From assembly GCA_905221605.1 (NCBI GenBank), contig CAJNDS010002130.1, positions 412,501 to 476,500 on the forward strand: a stretch of DNA of 64,000 bases, written 5' to 3'. Made by a program: the position numbers and the translations under genes. Below, in pieces: positions 48,771 to 59,742 of the stretch (position 1 is its first letter; each line of letters begins with the position of its first letter). The notes under the pieces are model-generated. The model saw nothing but the letters and a program-made list of their open reading frames with translations. It did no database searches and was not told where the DNA came from. Source of the stretch: Symbiodinium natans. Lineage: Eukaryota; Sar; Dinophyceae; Suessiales; Symbiodiniaceae.

Positions 48771-51220
48771 ATGGGCGGCAGGAGCAGCAAAGATGCGTTG
48801 AAGGACGCCCGGCGGAGGGCCGAAGAGCGAGTCGGCACGCTCCAGGTCAGCGGCCGCTACCATCGGAAGCCCCGGAAGTTGTCCGACGATTACAACCTTA
48901 CGGACACGGTCCTGGGCACCGGCTTCGGCGGCTCGGTGTTTCTGGCTACCAGCTATCGGCCGGACCGCCAGGGCCGCACCAGCCGCTTTGCTGTGAAGAG
49001 CATCAAGTTCCACCACAAGGCGGCCAGGAGGACTTCGTTGCTGAGTGAGTGCAGTGAGTAAGTACGCTTTAAACACACCTCTTGGGTACTATAATATACC
49101 GAACTCCGCAACCAAGAGGACGCTGGCGGCGGAAGTGGAGGTGTTCCTCTCCGTCGACCATCCCAACGTGTGCAGGCTTCTCGACGTCTACGAGAGCGAC
49201 CACACTTTGGACTTGGTCATGGAGTGCCTTGAACCTTGGGGACGACATGAACCCCCCAAAATTGGGGGGTCATAGACCCTGGCTAGTATAATGCATACTA
49301 AGGTAATATGAGCCATAAACCCTTTTAGGGATTGCTATAATAAAAATTAAGGTAGTATGAGCCATAAACCCTTTTGGGGTTCAGTTAGCGCCCAAGGAAG
49401 GTGGCGAGCTCTACCAGCGAGTGAATGCCGGGAGATTCGCCGAGAAGGACGCGGCAGATGCAGCTTACCAGATGCTGCTGGCTGTACGATACTAGGTGGG
49501 ACTTTACTACAACTTTGTCACTTTACAAGGGTTTAGGGTTTAGGGTTTAGGGTTTAGAGTTCATGGATACTTAGTAGCCCAGTGGTATCCTTTACCCTTT
49601 TCATGGTTATGGCTTCCCTTAGAAAGTAACCAACCCCCCAAAAAAGGGGTGCCCTTATTGCAATATGGCTGCGGGGCTACTAAGGATATCTACACAAGCT
49701 GGGCATCGTGCACCGCGACATCAAGCTGGAGAACTTCCTGTACACGGAGGTGGGCAGCAACCACCTGAAGCTCATCGACTTCGGCTTCAGCAAGGCCTGG
49801 GATCCCGAGCAGAAGAAGATGAAGCTGAGCTGCGGGACCATCTGCTACGTTGCCCCGGAGGTCATCTTGCAGAGCTACACGAACCTATACCCTGCTTGGA
49901 AACTATTTTTAAAATATTTTTTGTTTATATACAACCCAAGAGGATATTTAAAAAATATCCGTTTTATTAAGGTTCTATATTAAACAATAATTATTTTTAT
50001 TGAGGTTCCAAGGGGAGTTTAGGAACATGTGTGACATGTGGAGCCTGGGTGTGGTTGTGTTCCTGCTGCTCGTGGGCTACATGCCCTTCCCGGTGCTGCC
50101 CGACATCGAAGAGACCGAGCTCAACATACTGAATGGGCGGTTCAAGTATGACGCCAGAAAGTGGAACTGCGTTTCGAAGTCTTCCTTCGACTTTGTCTCC
50201 AAGCTGCTGCAGAGGGATCCAGACCAGCGCATGACCGCGGAGCAGGCCCTGGCGCACCCGTGGATTGCCGAGAGGGAGCAGATGCCCAATGGCACGGAGT
50301 CTGCCGGGCTCGATGCCTCGGTTGTCCACTCCCTTGCGGAGTATTCCAAAGCTTCGAAGTTCCGAAGGACCTGTATGCAAGTGATGGCTTGGTCCCTGAA
50401 CAACGACGAGATGGCTGAGGTCCGTGAAGCCTTCATGGAGTTAGACGTGCAGAAGACGGGTGCCATACAGTTGCACCAGCTGAAATCCGTCCTGGAGGAG
50501 CGGTTCAACATATGTGACGAGGAGACGAGGAAGATCTTCGAGGCGCTGGACTCTTCCAACAACGAGGAAGTTGGTTATTCCGAGTTCCTTGCAGCCATGA
50601 TGTCGTCCCGCATACAAGTCCACGAAGACCTGGTGAGGGCTGCCTTCCAACGCTTTGACCAAGATGACACTGGCTACATCAGCGTGGAGAACTTGAGGCA
50701 GGTCTTGACGGAGAGTCTTGACAGCCCGGAGATGGCTGAGGACATGCTCAGCGGGGTGACGTGCTTCACCGGGGCCGAGAAGCGCGTGTCCTTCGATGCC
50801 TTCATCGAGTACCTGACGGGTGGAGAGGCTGAGGAGTCCCACAAGCAGGCGGTAGGATTTGTCATCGACAAGCAGATGTCCAGGATGAGCTCCTCAGAGC
50901 TGATGCGGATGGCTCCCACGCTCCGCCACTGCCCACTCACTCCCAAGGGCCTGAACAAGGCGAAGAGCACACCCTTCATGATGGTCGAGGACTCCTCAGA
51001 CGATGAGGGCAAGATGGAGATCCCCATGTCCCCATTCTTGACCGCCCCAAACCCGGCCAAGCAGGTGAAGGTTCCTTCCGACCATGTGGTGGACACGGAG
51101 CAGGCAGGCAACTCAGAGCCAAAGCACCTAGAGGAGGTTCCTGAGAGCCCGCCGGCCACCGACCAGACCTCGGCACCGAAGGTCAAGACGGTCAAGAGCA
51201 GCGTCTGTGCAATCCTCTAA
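48771..51220 (+). CDS. calcium-dependent protein kinase (CDPK), five exons
   Basis: Exons are 48771-49030, 49119-49230, 49397-49487, 49685-49880 and 50023-51220: 1857 nt, 618 residues. The kinase domain spans about 41-300, with glycine loop LGTGFGGS (48-55), Lys76, HRDIKLEN (164-171), DFG (186-188) and APE (211-213). Four EF-hand positions follow. EF1 (360-371) and EF3 (431-442) lack the usual acidic residue 12, EF2 (395-406) keeps Glu at 12, and EF4 is degenerate. The N-terminus MGGRSSKD fits N-myristoylation and the C-terminus CAIL fits a prenylation CaaX box, suggesting membrane attachment. CDPKs turn Ca2+ signals into Ser/Thr phosphorylation. ATG 48771 is the first in frame. Every intron fits GA...AG|GA; the joined frame is uninterrupted. 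Confidence 0.93.
49231..49396 (+). other. CDPK intron 2 with internal duplication
   Basis: This intron contains two tandem copies, 49 bp apart, of TAAGGTARTATGAGCCATAA followed by ACCCTTTT. It is bounded by GAA on both sides. Removing it restores MECL/EGGELYQRV. Confidence 0.85.
49488..49684 (+). other. CDPK intron 3 with TTTAGGG units
   Basis: It starts GATACTAGG and ends CTACTAAG|GATAT. Four TTTAGGG-type units lie at about 49529-49556. Removing it restores AVRYLHKLGIVHRDIK. Confidence 0.85.
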
Positions 51221-52025
51221 GGACTGCAGAGCCTTCCGAAGCCTTCCGAAGGTGCTCTGATGGGATGGCCGCAAAGCACCCCCATCGGAAGAGCGCAGGT
51301 TGAGTTCCAAGTTGTATTGAGTTTTCCTTGGGAAGCAACCTTGCACAGAGTCTCCAAGGAGATCGTTTCGTAGACATTCCGCCACATCACCTTTTTAGTT
51401 TCACACCGTTGCACCCACCTCGGTTTGGCATGCAGAGGAATGCCAACGTGACATCATCGCAGGGCGGCGCATGCGCTGGCACTAGTGACAAGCTCTGTTG
51501 TCACAACACATTCTGCAAGGGATTGGGGGCATTTTGTGACGCCTTGGCGATGTGCTTGGCACTTTCCACCAAGTGGTATGTGCCAGCCTCTGTGTGCTTC
51601 GCGAACGGACGAGGTGGCCACAACGAGAGCGTGCTCCCTGTCTGGAGCTGGGGAAGCCACGGCTCTTCTTCACAAAACCTTGGAGCAATGATGGTCTTCT
51701 TGGTCTTGGTTTCCTGGGGTTGGGGGTGTCGGTCAGTGGCTGAATCACAGAGAGCGCTGTCGGGACGTTAGGTCCACTTGAAAGAATCCCCAGCTGTACC
51801 ATTTGAAAAGCTCATGTTGAAAAGCAGGAGCCCTCAGACGAGCAGTGCAAGTCTGTCACAAGCAGGGTTTAGCGTTTAGGGTTTGGGGTTTAGGGTTTAG
51901 AGATAGTACTTGTAGGCGGTTTGTGGGATGTCTGAGGGCTACCTGGCAATTCATGCATGCGCCTGGACCATTGAACATTGACCGATTGCCTTGCCTGCCG
52001 TTATGCGAGAAAAAACATTTAAACG
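51221..52025. other. 3' flank of the CDPK gene
   Basis: Unique sequence, presumably the 3' UTR and beyond. Competing frames (for example 51328-51771) have no recognisable family. No AATAAA-type signal is convincing. Confidence 0.35.
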
Positions 52026-52175
52026 CTAAACCCCAAAACCTTAAACCCCAAACCCCAAACCCCAAACCCCAAACCCCAAACCCCAAACCCCAAACCCCAA
52101 ACCCCAAACCCCAAACCCTAAACCCTAAACCCTAAACCCTAAACCCTACACCCTAAACCCTAACCCTAAACCCCA
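52026..52175 (+). repeat. CCCCAAA/CCCTAAA array
   Basis: About ten CCCCAAA units followed by CCCTAAA units. Confidence 0.95.
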
Positions 52176-52189
52176 AGCCCCCCCATTCT

Positions 52190-52301
52190 GGCCCTCCCTG
52201 TTGGCGCGCTTTCGCACCGTTGAGGCCTCCTGGGTCCGCTGGCGCAGAATGCATCGGGTGGGGCGCGCGCCTGGGCTGGTGAACTTGGGTTTGAAGAGAC
52301 T
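52190..52301 (+). CDS. exon candidate between opposed arrays
   Basis: It reads WPSLLARFRTVEASWVRWRR then MHRVGRAPGLVNLGL. The acceptor is not clear. TTTAGGG units follow at about 52302-52325. Confidence 0.4.
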
Positions 52302-52790
52302 CGGTTTAGGGTTTAGGGTTTAGGGCTTAGGGTAAAGAGGTTTAAATAGGCGAGTTTAGGAGAAAAACGGATGCAAGTCAAGGTTCAAGGTTTTAGGGTT
52401 TCCGGGTTTTGGGGGTTTCAGGGGTGCAAAAGCGAGCTCAGGAGTGGAGGGTTTAGGGCTTGAGGAGGTTTGGGTTGGACAAGAACCGTCAGGTCAGAAA
52501 ATCTGAGAGCCGTGGTGCCTCAGCGCGCTAAGGTGAGATAGCTTTTCGTCTGGGATTCTTTGCCCGAATTGACACGGCAATAGCTGCTTTCCATGTTTCT
52601 TGTGAAACCTAATCCTACCATGGCATCTTTGGTGCTTTGCTGGGGGGGGGGAGCCCTCTGCCCCAAACCCCAGAAACCGCAGAAACCTGGAAACCCCGCT
52701 GTCCCGATGATGCGCTGACATCAGAGACAGGGCCGAGTTAACAAACCCTGAACCCCCAACCCAATGGCCCTCAGATCATGAACTCTCAAC

Positions 52791-52976
52791 CTTGGGATGT
52801 TCCCCCCTTATGCTAACCGTCCTTAAAAGGCCCTTAACAGGCCCTTAATAGGGATCATAGTAGGCCCTTAATCGGGATCACAATGGGGCCCTTAATAGGC
52901 CCTTAATAGGGATCAGAATAGGGGGTACCAGAATCCCTATTAAGGAGCTTTTAGGATACTCGGGGAACACCCCCAG
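52791..52976. mobile_element. TIR element family A, copy 8 (expanded)
   Basis: It begins CTTGGGATGTTCCCCCC and ends with a degenerate GGGGAACACCCCC. Internal repeats of AGGCCCTTAATAGGGATCA make it the longest copy. Confidence 0.75.
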
Positions 52977-53012
52977 CCTCAACCCAATGTTCCACTTGTG
53001 AGGCGCCGAGTA

Positions 53013-53167
53013 AGCAAACCCTAAACCCTAAACCCTAAACCCTAAACCCTAAACCCTAAACCCCAAGCCCTAAACCCTAAGCCCTAATACCCTAAACCCT
53101 AAACCCTAAACCCTAAACCCTAAACCCTAAACCCTAAACCCTAAACCCTAAACCTTAAACCCTAAAC
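53013..53167 (+). repeat. CCCTAAA array between direct repeats
   Basis: About 150 bp of CCCTAAA lie between CCTCAACCCAATGTTCCACT (52977 on, 27-bp repeat) and CCTCAACCCAATGTTCGCTT (53168 on). Confidence 0.9.
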
Positions 53168-53204
53168 CCTCAACCCAATGTTCGCTTGTGAGGTCTTCTC
53201 CCAG

Positions 53205-53293
53205 CGCCGCCCCATGCCGATTGGCCGAAAGTACACGCCGATCGGTAGCGGCCATCGGCGCCGGCGCTGCAAGGAGCTCTCTGGGCTGGGATG
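53205..53293 (+). CDS. internal exon, basic
   Basis: It follows TCTTCTCCCAG and reads RRPMPIGRKYTPIGSGHRRR then RCKELSGLG. The donor GTTTTTTAGGGG is at 53294, at the head of TTTAGGG units. Confidence 0.45.
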
Positions 53294-53299
53294 GTTTTT

Positions 53300-54926
53300 T
53301 AGGGGTTTAGGGTTTAGGATTCAGAGAGAGAGGGTTTAGGGGGGGAACCTTATTATTATAGACCCAAAGCCCCAAACCCTGCACCCTAAACCCTATAAAC
53401 CCTTCGGGTTTGGGGGGATGGGAAAGAGAGGTGCAAACCTGCGGCTGCCTATAGCTGCAGCCGCACAGAGAGCTCACATATCAGTACATCGAATGCGCTG
53501 CTGAGAAGGCGCTTGAGAGACCAAAATCCCCCAAAATGAGAAGAACAGGAGAAGAAAAATGGGGCTCGTCTTTTTTCGACTTTCGTCACCATCATCAATA
53601 TTCTTTATTCTCATCTCACGAACCCCATCAGCCCCAAAAGGCCACACTTGTGGAACACTTCACCGTTTCGGATCAACGTTTGGTCTTCAGTTTAACAGTC
53701 TATGACACACCAGAGCGAAACGGACCTACCGGTACACAGCAACAATGGAGGGAAGGACTGAAGAAGCATTCAAGGGAGCGGCAGGGGCCCACGCCGTTCG
53801 CAGTTGGAACAAACAGGCAACTCTTGTGGTTGGTGCGCTTGCTCTGCCAGGATCCGGGCCCATCCATTTCTTTCCGCCGCCGGATCTTGATGGCGCGATA
53901 CTTCGCTGAAAGACAGTCGAAGAAGGCGCAAGGGGATAGGGAGCACGGCGCAAGAGGTCAGGCATGCGTGAGTTTGCGTCCGACCCTGGCAGGCAAATAG
54001 CGGGGTTGTGACGAAATCTGTGGACTGGCCTACGTGAAGAGAGTGACTAGAAAGACTATACAAGAAGTCCCAAGATTCCAGCAGCACATTCCCCACGAAA
54101 CCAGCTTCGTCCATATGCTCAGTCACAGTTTACGCTAGGGTTGCACGCTTCATGCCTACCACATGCTGCAAATGCCATGACTTCTGATCACTGCCATCCG
54201 AAATTGAAAGGTATGTATGGAAGTAACGGTGACTGCCCCAATGATGACCTTGATTTTTGCGGCTTTTCAAAAAGACGAGGTGCGAAGATCGCGGCGGCAG
54301 GACTTGCAGGGTTTTGGATAGTTTCGGGTAGATGGGCTCGCTATGGCACGCAAGTCGTCTCTTGGAGGGGCTCTTATTCCTTTTTCAGCCTACACATGTG
54401 TCCGCTGCTGTTGAAAAGTGCAGATGAAGTCAGATGGGGGCAAAGAGCGATCGTAGCGTCGCTGAAATGTAAGCTTGATTTTTTTCGGCTTGCCAGGACT
54501 TTTAGCATGCCCTGCTTCTTTGCGTGGTTCTAGAAGATCTCGGAAGAGTACCCAAGCGTTGGGGTTTTGACACGCAAGCAGTCCGCGGATTGCCCTGCCG
54601 GTTCGACTCCATGCATGCTGATGTAGAAGATCTCATGTTGTGTTTGTACCCTGGGCCCGGGCCCAGAAGGCCTCCAGAAGCCAATGATGCTGATGATGCT
54701 ACTCTCCCTCCTTCGGCCCGGGCTCTGAGGGACTCCCATGACCCTGTCCTTTCCCGTACTTCCTCCCAAAAGAGCCTCTACAAAGACAGCAGAAGAGTTC
54801 GTTGTGCCTTAGGACGGCAGCAGGCTTTCGTCCTCGTCCCTCATCCCCAATTGCGAAGCTTCACCTCCTGTGCAACGATGAGTGAGTGGTAGTGGTGAGT
54901 GGCCGAGCCAAACAAGCGTGGCGAAG
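53300..54926. other. mostly unassigned
   Basis: Frames at 53536-54000 and 54524-54892 are open, but competing readings exist and no family is recognisable. Telomere-like units are rare here. Confidence 0.3.
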
Positions 54927-55005
54927 TCAACTACCATGAGGGCTTCCTGTCGCAGATCAGGGTCTACCTCCGCGAGATCACGGAGATGGAGCAGGGAAGT
55001 TTGGA
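54927..55005 (+). CDS. exon candidate
   Basis: It follows GTGGCGAAG and reads NYHEGFLSQIRVYLREITEM. It is protein-like. A further short frame KTFPFTRQAKLYLYPNTL follows GCGTTGCAG near 55209. Confidence 0.4.
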
Positions 55006-55259
55006 GAAGTTACAGTAGCCAGGGAATCAGCAAGCCGCAAAACGGAGCTATACTCCGAAAGCCTTCCCAATGTTTTTGGTTGAGCTTGCAAAGCTCGACC
55101 TCTGGCTGTAGGATGACAAGGGACCAAGCGCGCTGCTAGGCTAGTTCTTGAAGACCAACCCCCGAGAAACGCGTCAAGACGAAGTCTGCTAAAACTGCGT
55201 TGCAGAAGACCTTCCCTTTCACTCGGCAAGCGAAGCTATACCTGTACCCGAACACCCTC

Positions 55260-56616
55260 TGAGCTTTGGGATTGAGAGGACTGGGAAGATCGGCAGATGC
55301 GCGCGCCTTGCCAGCACAGATTGCCCACTGGACAATCAGAGCAATGGCACCCGACCATTGCCTTGCAAAAGTGCTGTCTAAAGCAAAGACTCGTCTCCCT
55401 GAGTCTTAGTACGGAAGAAGGGAATTAGGGCCCTGAAAAATGTATACCCTTCAAGGGATTGTATGGGGTTTCTCATTCCCTCATTCCCTACGAAGAACCA
55501 GCCAGTCGTCAAGGAGAGGCTCCAGCGCACACCTCTGGTTTTGTGCTGCCGCCATGCAGCGCATTGCTCCACGCCCTGTTTTTTTGGGCTTCGTTGGTTT
55601 TATTGGCGGGTACTCGTGGGTGCGACATGGTTCGCTTTGCGGGGAGAAGGTGGTGCCATCGGCATAGTCAATGCCAAAGATGTTGGCCGCAGTATCCCAG
55701 GCCAATCGGCCAGGTAAAGCTGCTGAAAATGCAGACTTGCTGCGCAAGACTCCTAAACTCTAAACCCTGCACCCTAAACCCTACGCCTTAAACCCTACAC
55801 CCTAAAACCCTAAACCTTAAACCCTACACCCTAAACCCTAAACCCGAAAGCCCTAAAGCCCTGAAACCCGAAAACCCTAAAACCCCCCTAACCGAGGCTT
55901 GGCCGGAGAGCCGGTTGCAGATCAGGGGAGCGCATCCCCATTGAAAAGACATCGGATTCCTGGCGGCATCATGTGGAAGAACCGTAAAATTGGGGATTAC
56001 ATACCCTATATTACATAGTTTTTACTGTAGCCCTTGTTAGGGTTTAGAGTTTGGGGTTTAGGGTTTAGGGTTTAGGGTTTAGGGTGATAACCCTATACTA
56101 CTATAGTTACTATAGTTCCTACTAAGGTATACGCCCAAAATGAACCCTTTTAGGGTTCATTTGGTTTCACAGGGTCTATGACGGCTTGGGGACAGGAGCG
56201 GCGCTTGCCAAGCGTTTGGATGCGCGAGCCGAAATCGCAGAGTATGATCATGAGTATAATTATATACTTATGAACTATAAATAAATAAATAAAAATAAAA
56301 ATATAAATGTAAATAAATAAATAAATATATATATATATATATATAAATATAAATATATCTGGAACATATTCGAACTCAAATATGGAAACAGGCAAGTATG
56401 TAAAAATGACAGTAGAAATGTGAATGAGCAAAATTATCCACACAGACACACACGCGTATCTGCATATACATGTATATGTACATGCACATACCCATGCACA
56501 TATACATGTGCATGGACATGTACGTAACCTACACAGACACAGACACATACGTACACATATGCATATACACAGGCCAAAGGGCCCGCCCCCTAGCTCAGCC
56601 TCCATGTGCTTGCTAG
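55260..56616. other. no confident gene
   Basis: CCCTAAA variants (55755-55890) and TTTAGGG (56036-56085). A segment (56090-56165) shares ACTAAGGTA and CCCTTTTAGGG with CDPK intron 2. AAAT/TA (56270-56350) and CACATA (56440-56570) low-complexity runs follow. Confidence 0.5.
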
Positions 56617-56788
56617 GATGGCTTTCGAGAGCCTCGTCCGGCTCTTGGTGACGGCCTCCAGGGCCCTGGCGGACGCCGCAGAGCAGGCGCTCTTGTGCAG
56701 CCCAGAGCCAGGAAGGTTCTTTAGGCTGCTGATGATGGGCGCGCCGTCCGCAGTTGCTGGCATACTTCGTCCTTGCGACGTGGCCTAG
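56617..56788 (+). CDS. exon candidate, helical protein
   Basis: It follows TGCTTGCTAG|GA. It reads MAFESLVRLLVTASRALADA then AEQALLCSPEPG, continuing open to TAG at 56786. An internal GA donor after CCAG is possible near 56714. Confidence 0.45.
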
Positions 56789-56999
56789 TAGTTCTTGCGC
56801 ATCTTCAGCAACGTGAGCAGCCAACGTAGCGTCGGGTTCAATCATTGCAGTTCATTCGCGAGTCAATCCCCTCTGCCACAGGCTTGAGGTCAGTCATTTG
56901 CCGTATTTCTGCATTCCAGGAAGAAACGCCCAACCCCCTTCCTGAAATACACAGAAAGTCCAATGGGCCTTGCTTTAACCCCTAAACCCCAAACCAAAC

Positions 57000-58260
57000 C
57001 CAACCGAAATCAGTGCTGAAGTGTGTGCACAGGCGGAACAGTGCCTCCGGAGACGCCAGCATGGCACCTCAGCCGAAGCCACGTTGAGTAGAAATGTTAG
57101 GCATAATCGTCATGCAAAAGCAATAGCAACATGAGTAGCAGAGTACCGTTGCAACATCCTAAGAATCGGAATGGCAACCGTAGTCTTAGCAGCAAACGCG
57201 TGGTAATATTGTTAATCATTAATCAGAAAAGGCTTAGTTCTGCTGGGTGTGGTTCGCACGGAACACGGAAGAATGGACACCGTGAGCAATCGCAAAAAAC
57301 ACTGGTGCTTTGGCGAGCTTGTTCCTTGCAACCTGTGCACGGAGTCGTAGTTCGCAGCCCAACATGCGTGCAACACCTTGAGCAAGCGCGGTGCCTTGCC
57401 AGACCCCCCCCCCCAACGGGCCCTCAAAGCCCCAAGAAGGGGCCCTCAAAGCCAAGAAGGTATGGTACATCTGCCCGCTGTTCCGGGACAGCCGTTGCCT
57501 TGCAGCGATGATGATGACGACGCGCCCCGCACCCTGGATTTGTTGACGCAAAACTCCTTCTGAAGCTGTTTCCCGGCCAAACTGAAAGCTTCTGTGACAT
57601 TGCTGGTGCAGGTCACAGTAACAGGGCTCCTCACTTGGGATGTTCACGTCTGTTTTGCCACGGCACCTCCCCTTGCAAGCGCGCTGCAAGTGTAAGCCTC
57701 TGAAGATCCAACGCTGTGACGAGGCATTCGGGTGGTCCACAACTTCACGCAGCTTCACGGGAGCACATCCCAGCTGTAGACTTCCAGCCTCTGGGTTTAG
57801 AACCAGGCCAAGTACTTGGGCGCACTGGTTCCTGAAATGGTTCCTTAGCAATCATGGGTTCCCCTACTACCCCTCTCCACAACCCCGCCTTAGGTCCCCC
57901 CCCCCCCCCATAATTAAGGCTATTTTAGGGATAGTTAAGCCTGATTAAGGTTATTTTAAGGGGGGAACCTGGGGGGGGGGGTAGTTTAGAGGGGCGTGGT
58001 AGGGGAACCCTGAATGCGGGTTCGGGATGCCTCCCAAAGCGGCATGGGTCCAGCAGCACTGGCCTTAACGCCTTGCGAAAGTGTAGCCTTAAGAGGAGCT
58101 CTGCTTTGCTTGTGGCTACAGAAAGGCCAAGGGAATATGAACCATATTCCTAAACCCTAAACCCCAAACCCGAAGCCCTAAACCCTAAACCCTGAACCCT
58201 GAACCCTACTTAAACCCTAAGCCCTAAACCCTAAACCCTAAACCCGAAACCCTACAGAAA
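57000..58260. other. no confident gene
   Basis: AEQCLRRRQHGTSAEAT at 57029-57080 may be an exon. Poly-C and poly-G tracts lie at 57407, 57899 and 57971, and CCCTAAA units at 58150-58255. Confidence 0.35.
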
Positions 58261-58703
58261 AGGGGCGACGCTGGGGCCATGCTTGGAGGGCCGACGGTCC
58301 AGTTTCACCTTTCGGTTCCGGGGAAGTGGCGAGTCTCGCGCCCAGTTGAAATTGTGAGAGTCGGAGCAGGCCCTTAGGGCTTCGGGTTTGGGGTTTAGGG
58401 TTTAGGGTTTAGGGTTTAGGGTTTCGGGCGGGTTTAGGGGTCAGGGTGCCAGCAGAGCTGATCAAGCGGTACTGTTTGGGGGTTCTGTTTTTGGATCCTC
58501 CCAGGGGTCTGGGCTAGGGGAGGGCGTGTGGGTGTATGATTCCCCAAGTTCAGAAAGTCGGCCTCGGCTTGTTTGTGCCAAACGGTAGCACTTCCAGCTC
58601 CTCGACAAGGGGTTTAGGGTCTATAGGGTTTAGGGTTTAGGGTATACGGTTTAGGGTTTCGGGAATGATACTCAGACTTGACCGCGCGCCTCCAGCTTAG
58701 CAG

Positions 58704-59711
58704 GTAGAGCTGTCCGACTTCCAGCGGGTCTTCGACGTCAATGCCGGTAGCCCTGATTTGAACCCTAAACCGTAAACCCCCCTGAACCCCAAGCCCCTAA
58801 ACCCTTTTCAGGGAGGGATCTCGGAACGACGCTTCAGTGTTTCCAGGCGGGCTGGGGACGTTTAGGTTTAGGGCTTTGGGGTATGCACGTTCCCCCCTCG
58901 GAATTTCTTGGAGTAGTTCCCTTCCGAGTAGCGCTCCTCCATTTAAGCTACACCCTAAACCCGACCTACACCCCACACCCTAAACCCTAAACCCTAAACC
59001 CTAAACCCTGCACCCTAAACCCGAAACCCTAAACCCCTCAACAGAAGCTGCCTGAGGGGGCGATGGGCGTTCCGGTGAGGTGAAGGCCATCTTCCTGTGC
59101 TCCAAGGCCGTCTTGCTGGGGACCCGGTGCTGTGCTGGGCGTTCCCCATCACATCTGAGAGAGGTGTAGGGCTTAGGCGGCTTAGGGCTTAGGGTTAGGG
59201 CAACTAGGTTTAGGGTTTAGGGTTTAGGGTTTAGGGTTTAGGGTTTAGGGTTTAATGTTTAGGGTTTAGGGGTAGGGTTTAGGGTTTGGGGCTTCGGGCT
59301 TTAGGGTTGAGGGTTGAGCAATTTAAAAGCCGAAGATGAGGCCGTCCATGCTGAAGTCCGGATATGGCCGCATCGTGAACATTGCCTCCATCTCTGGGAA
59401 GGCCCTGGGAGTGGCAAAAGCCAAGCTTTCCCCGAAAAAGTGTCCATGGTGGGCACAATCATAAGCCTCCGAATGGATTTGGGATCCCGCCTTATACTAA
59501 CAGTCCTTCATAGGGAACAATACTAGGGGGTACTAAGGGGGAACATCCCCAGGCCTAAACCCCCCTTCTACGACCCGGCCAGGATGGAAACGCAGGGATG
59601 CTGGCGTACTCCTCCTCCAAGGTTTGGAGCCACTTGCACATGCCCTGCGCCTCTCTCAACACAAAAAGCAGAATCACGGATTTCTTTCAAAGAAAGTCCG
59701 TTCCTCTCTTC

Positions 59712-59742
<31 letters not shown>

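Noticed and set aside
54535-54620. tRNA-like sequence (GGTTCGACTCC with an upstream CCCAAGCGTTGGG)
   Set aside because: The T-arm stem does not pair (GCCGG against CCATG) and no acceptor stem can be formed.
55481-55747. Minus-strand retroelement polyprotein suggested by FGIDYADGTTFSP
   Set aside because: Only one short stretch is suggestive, with no other conserved block in any frame.
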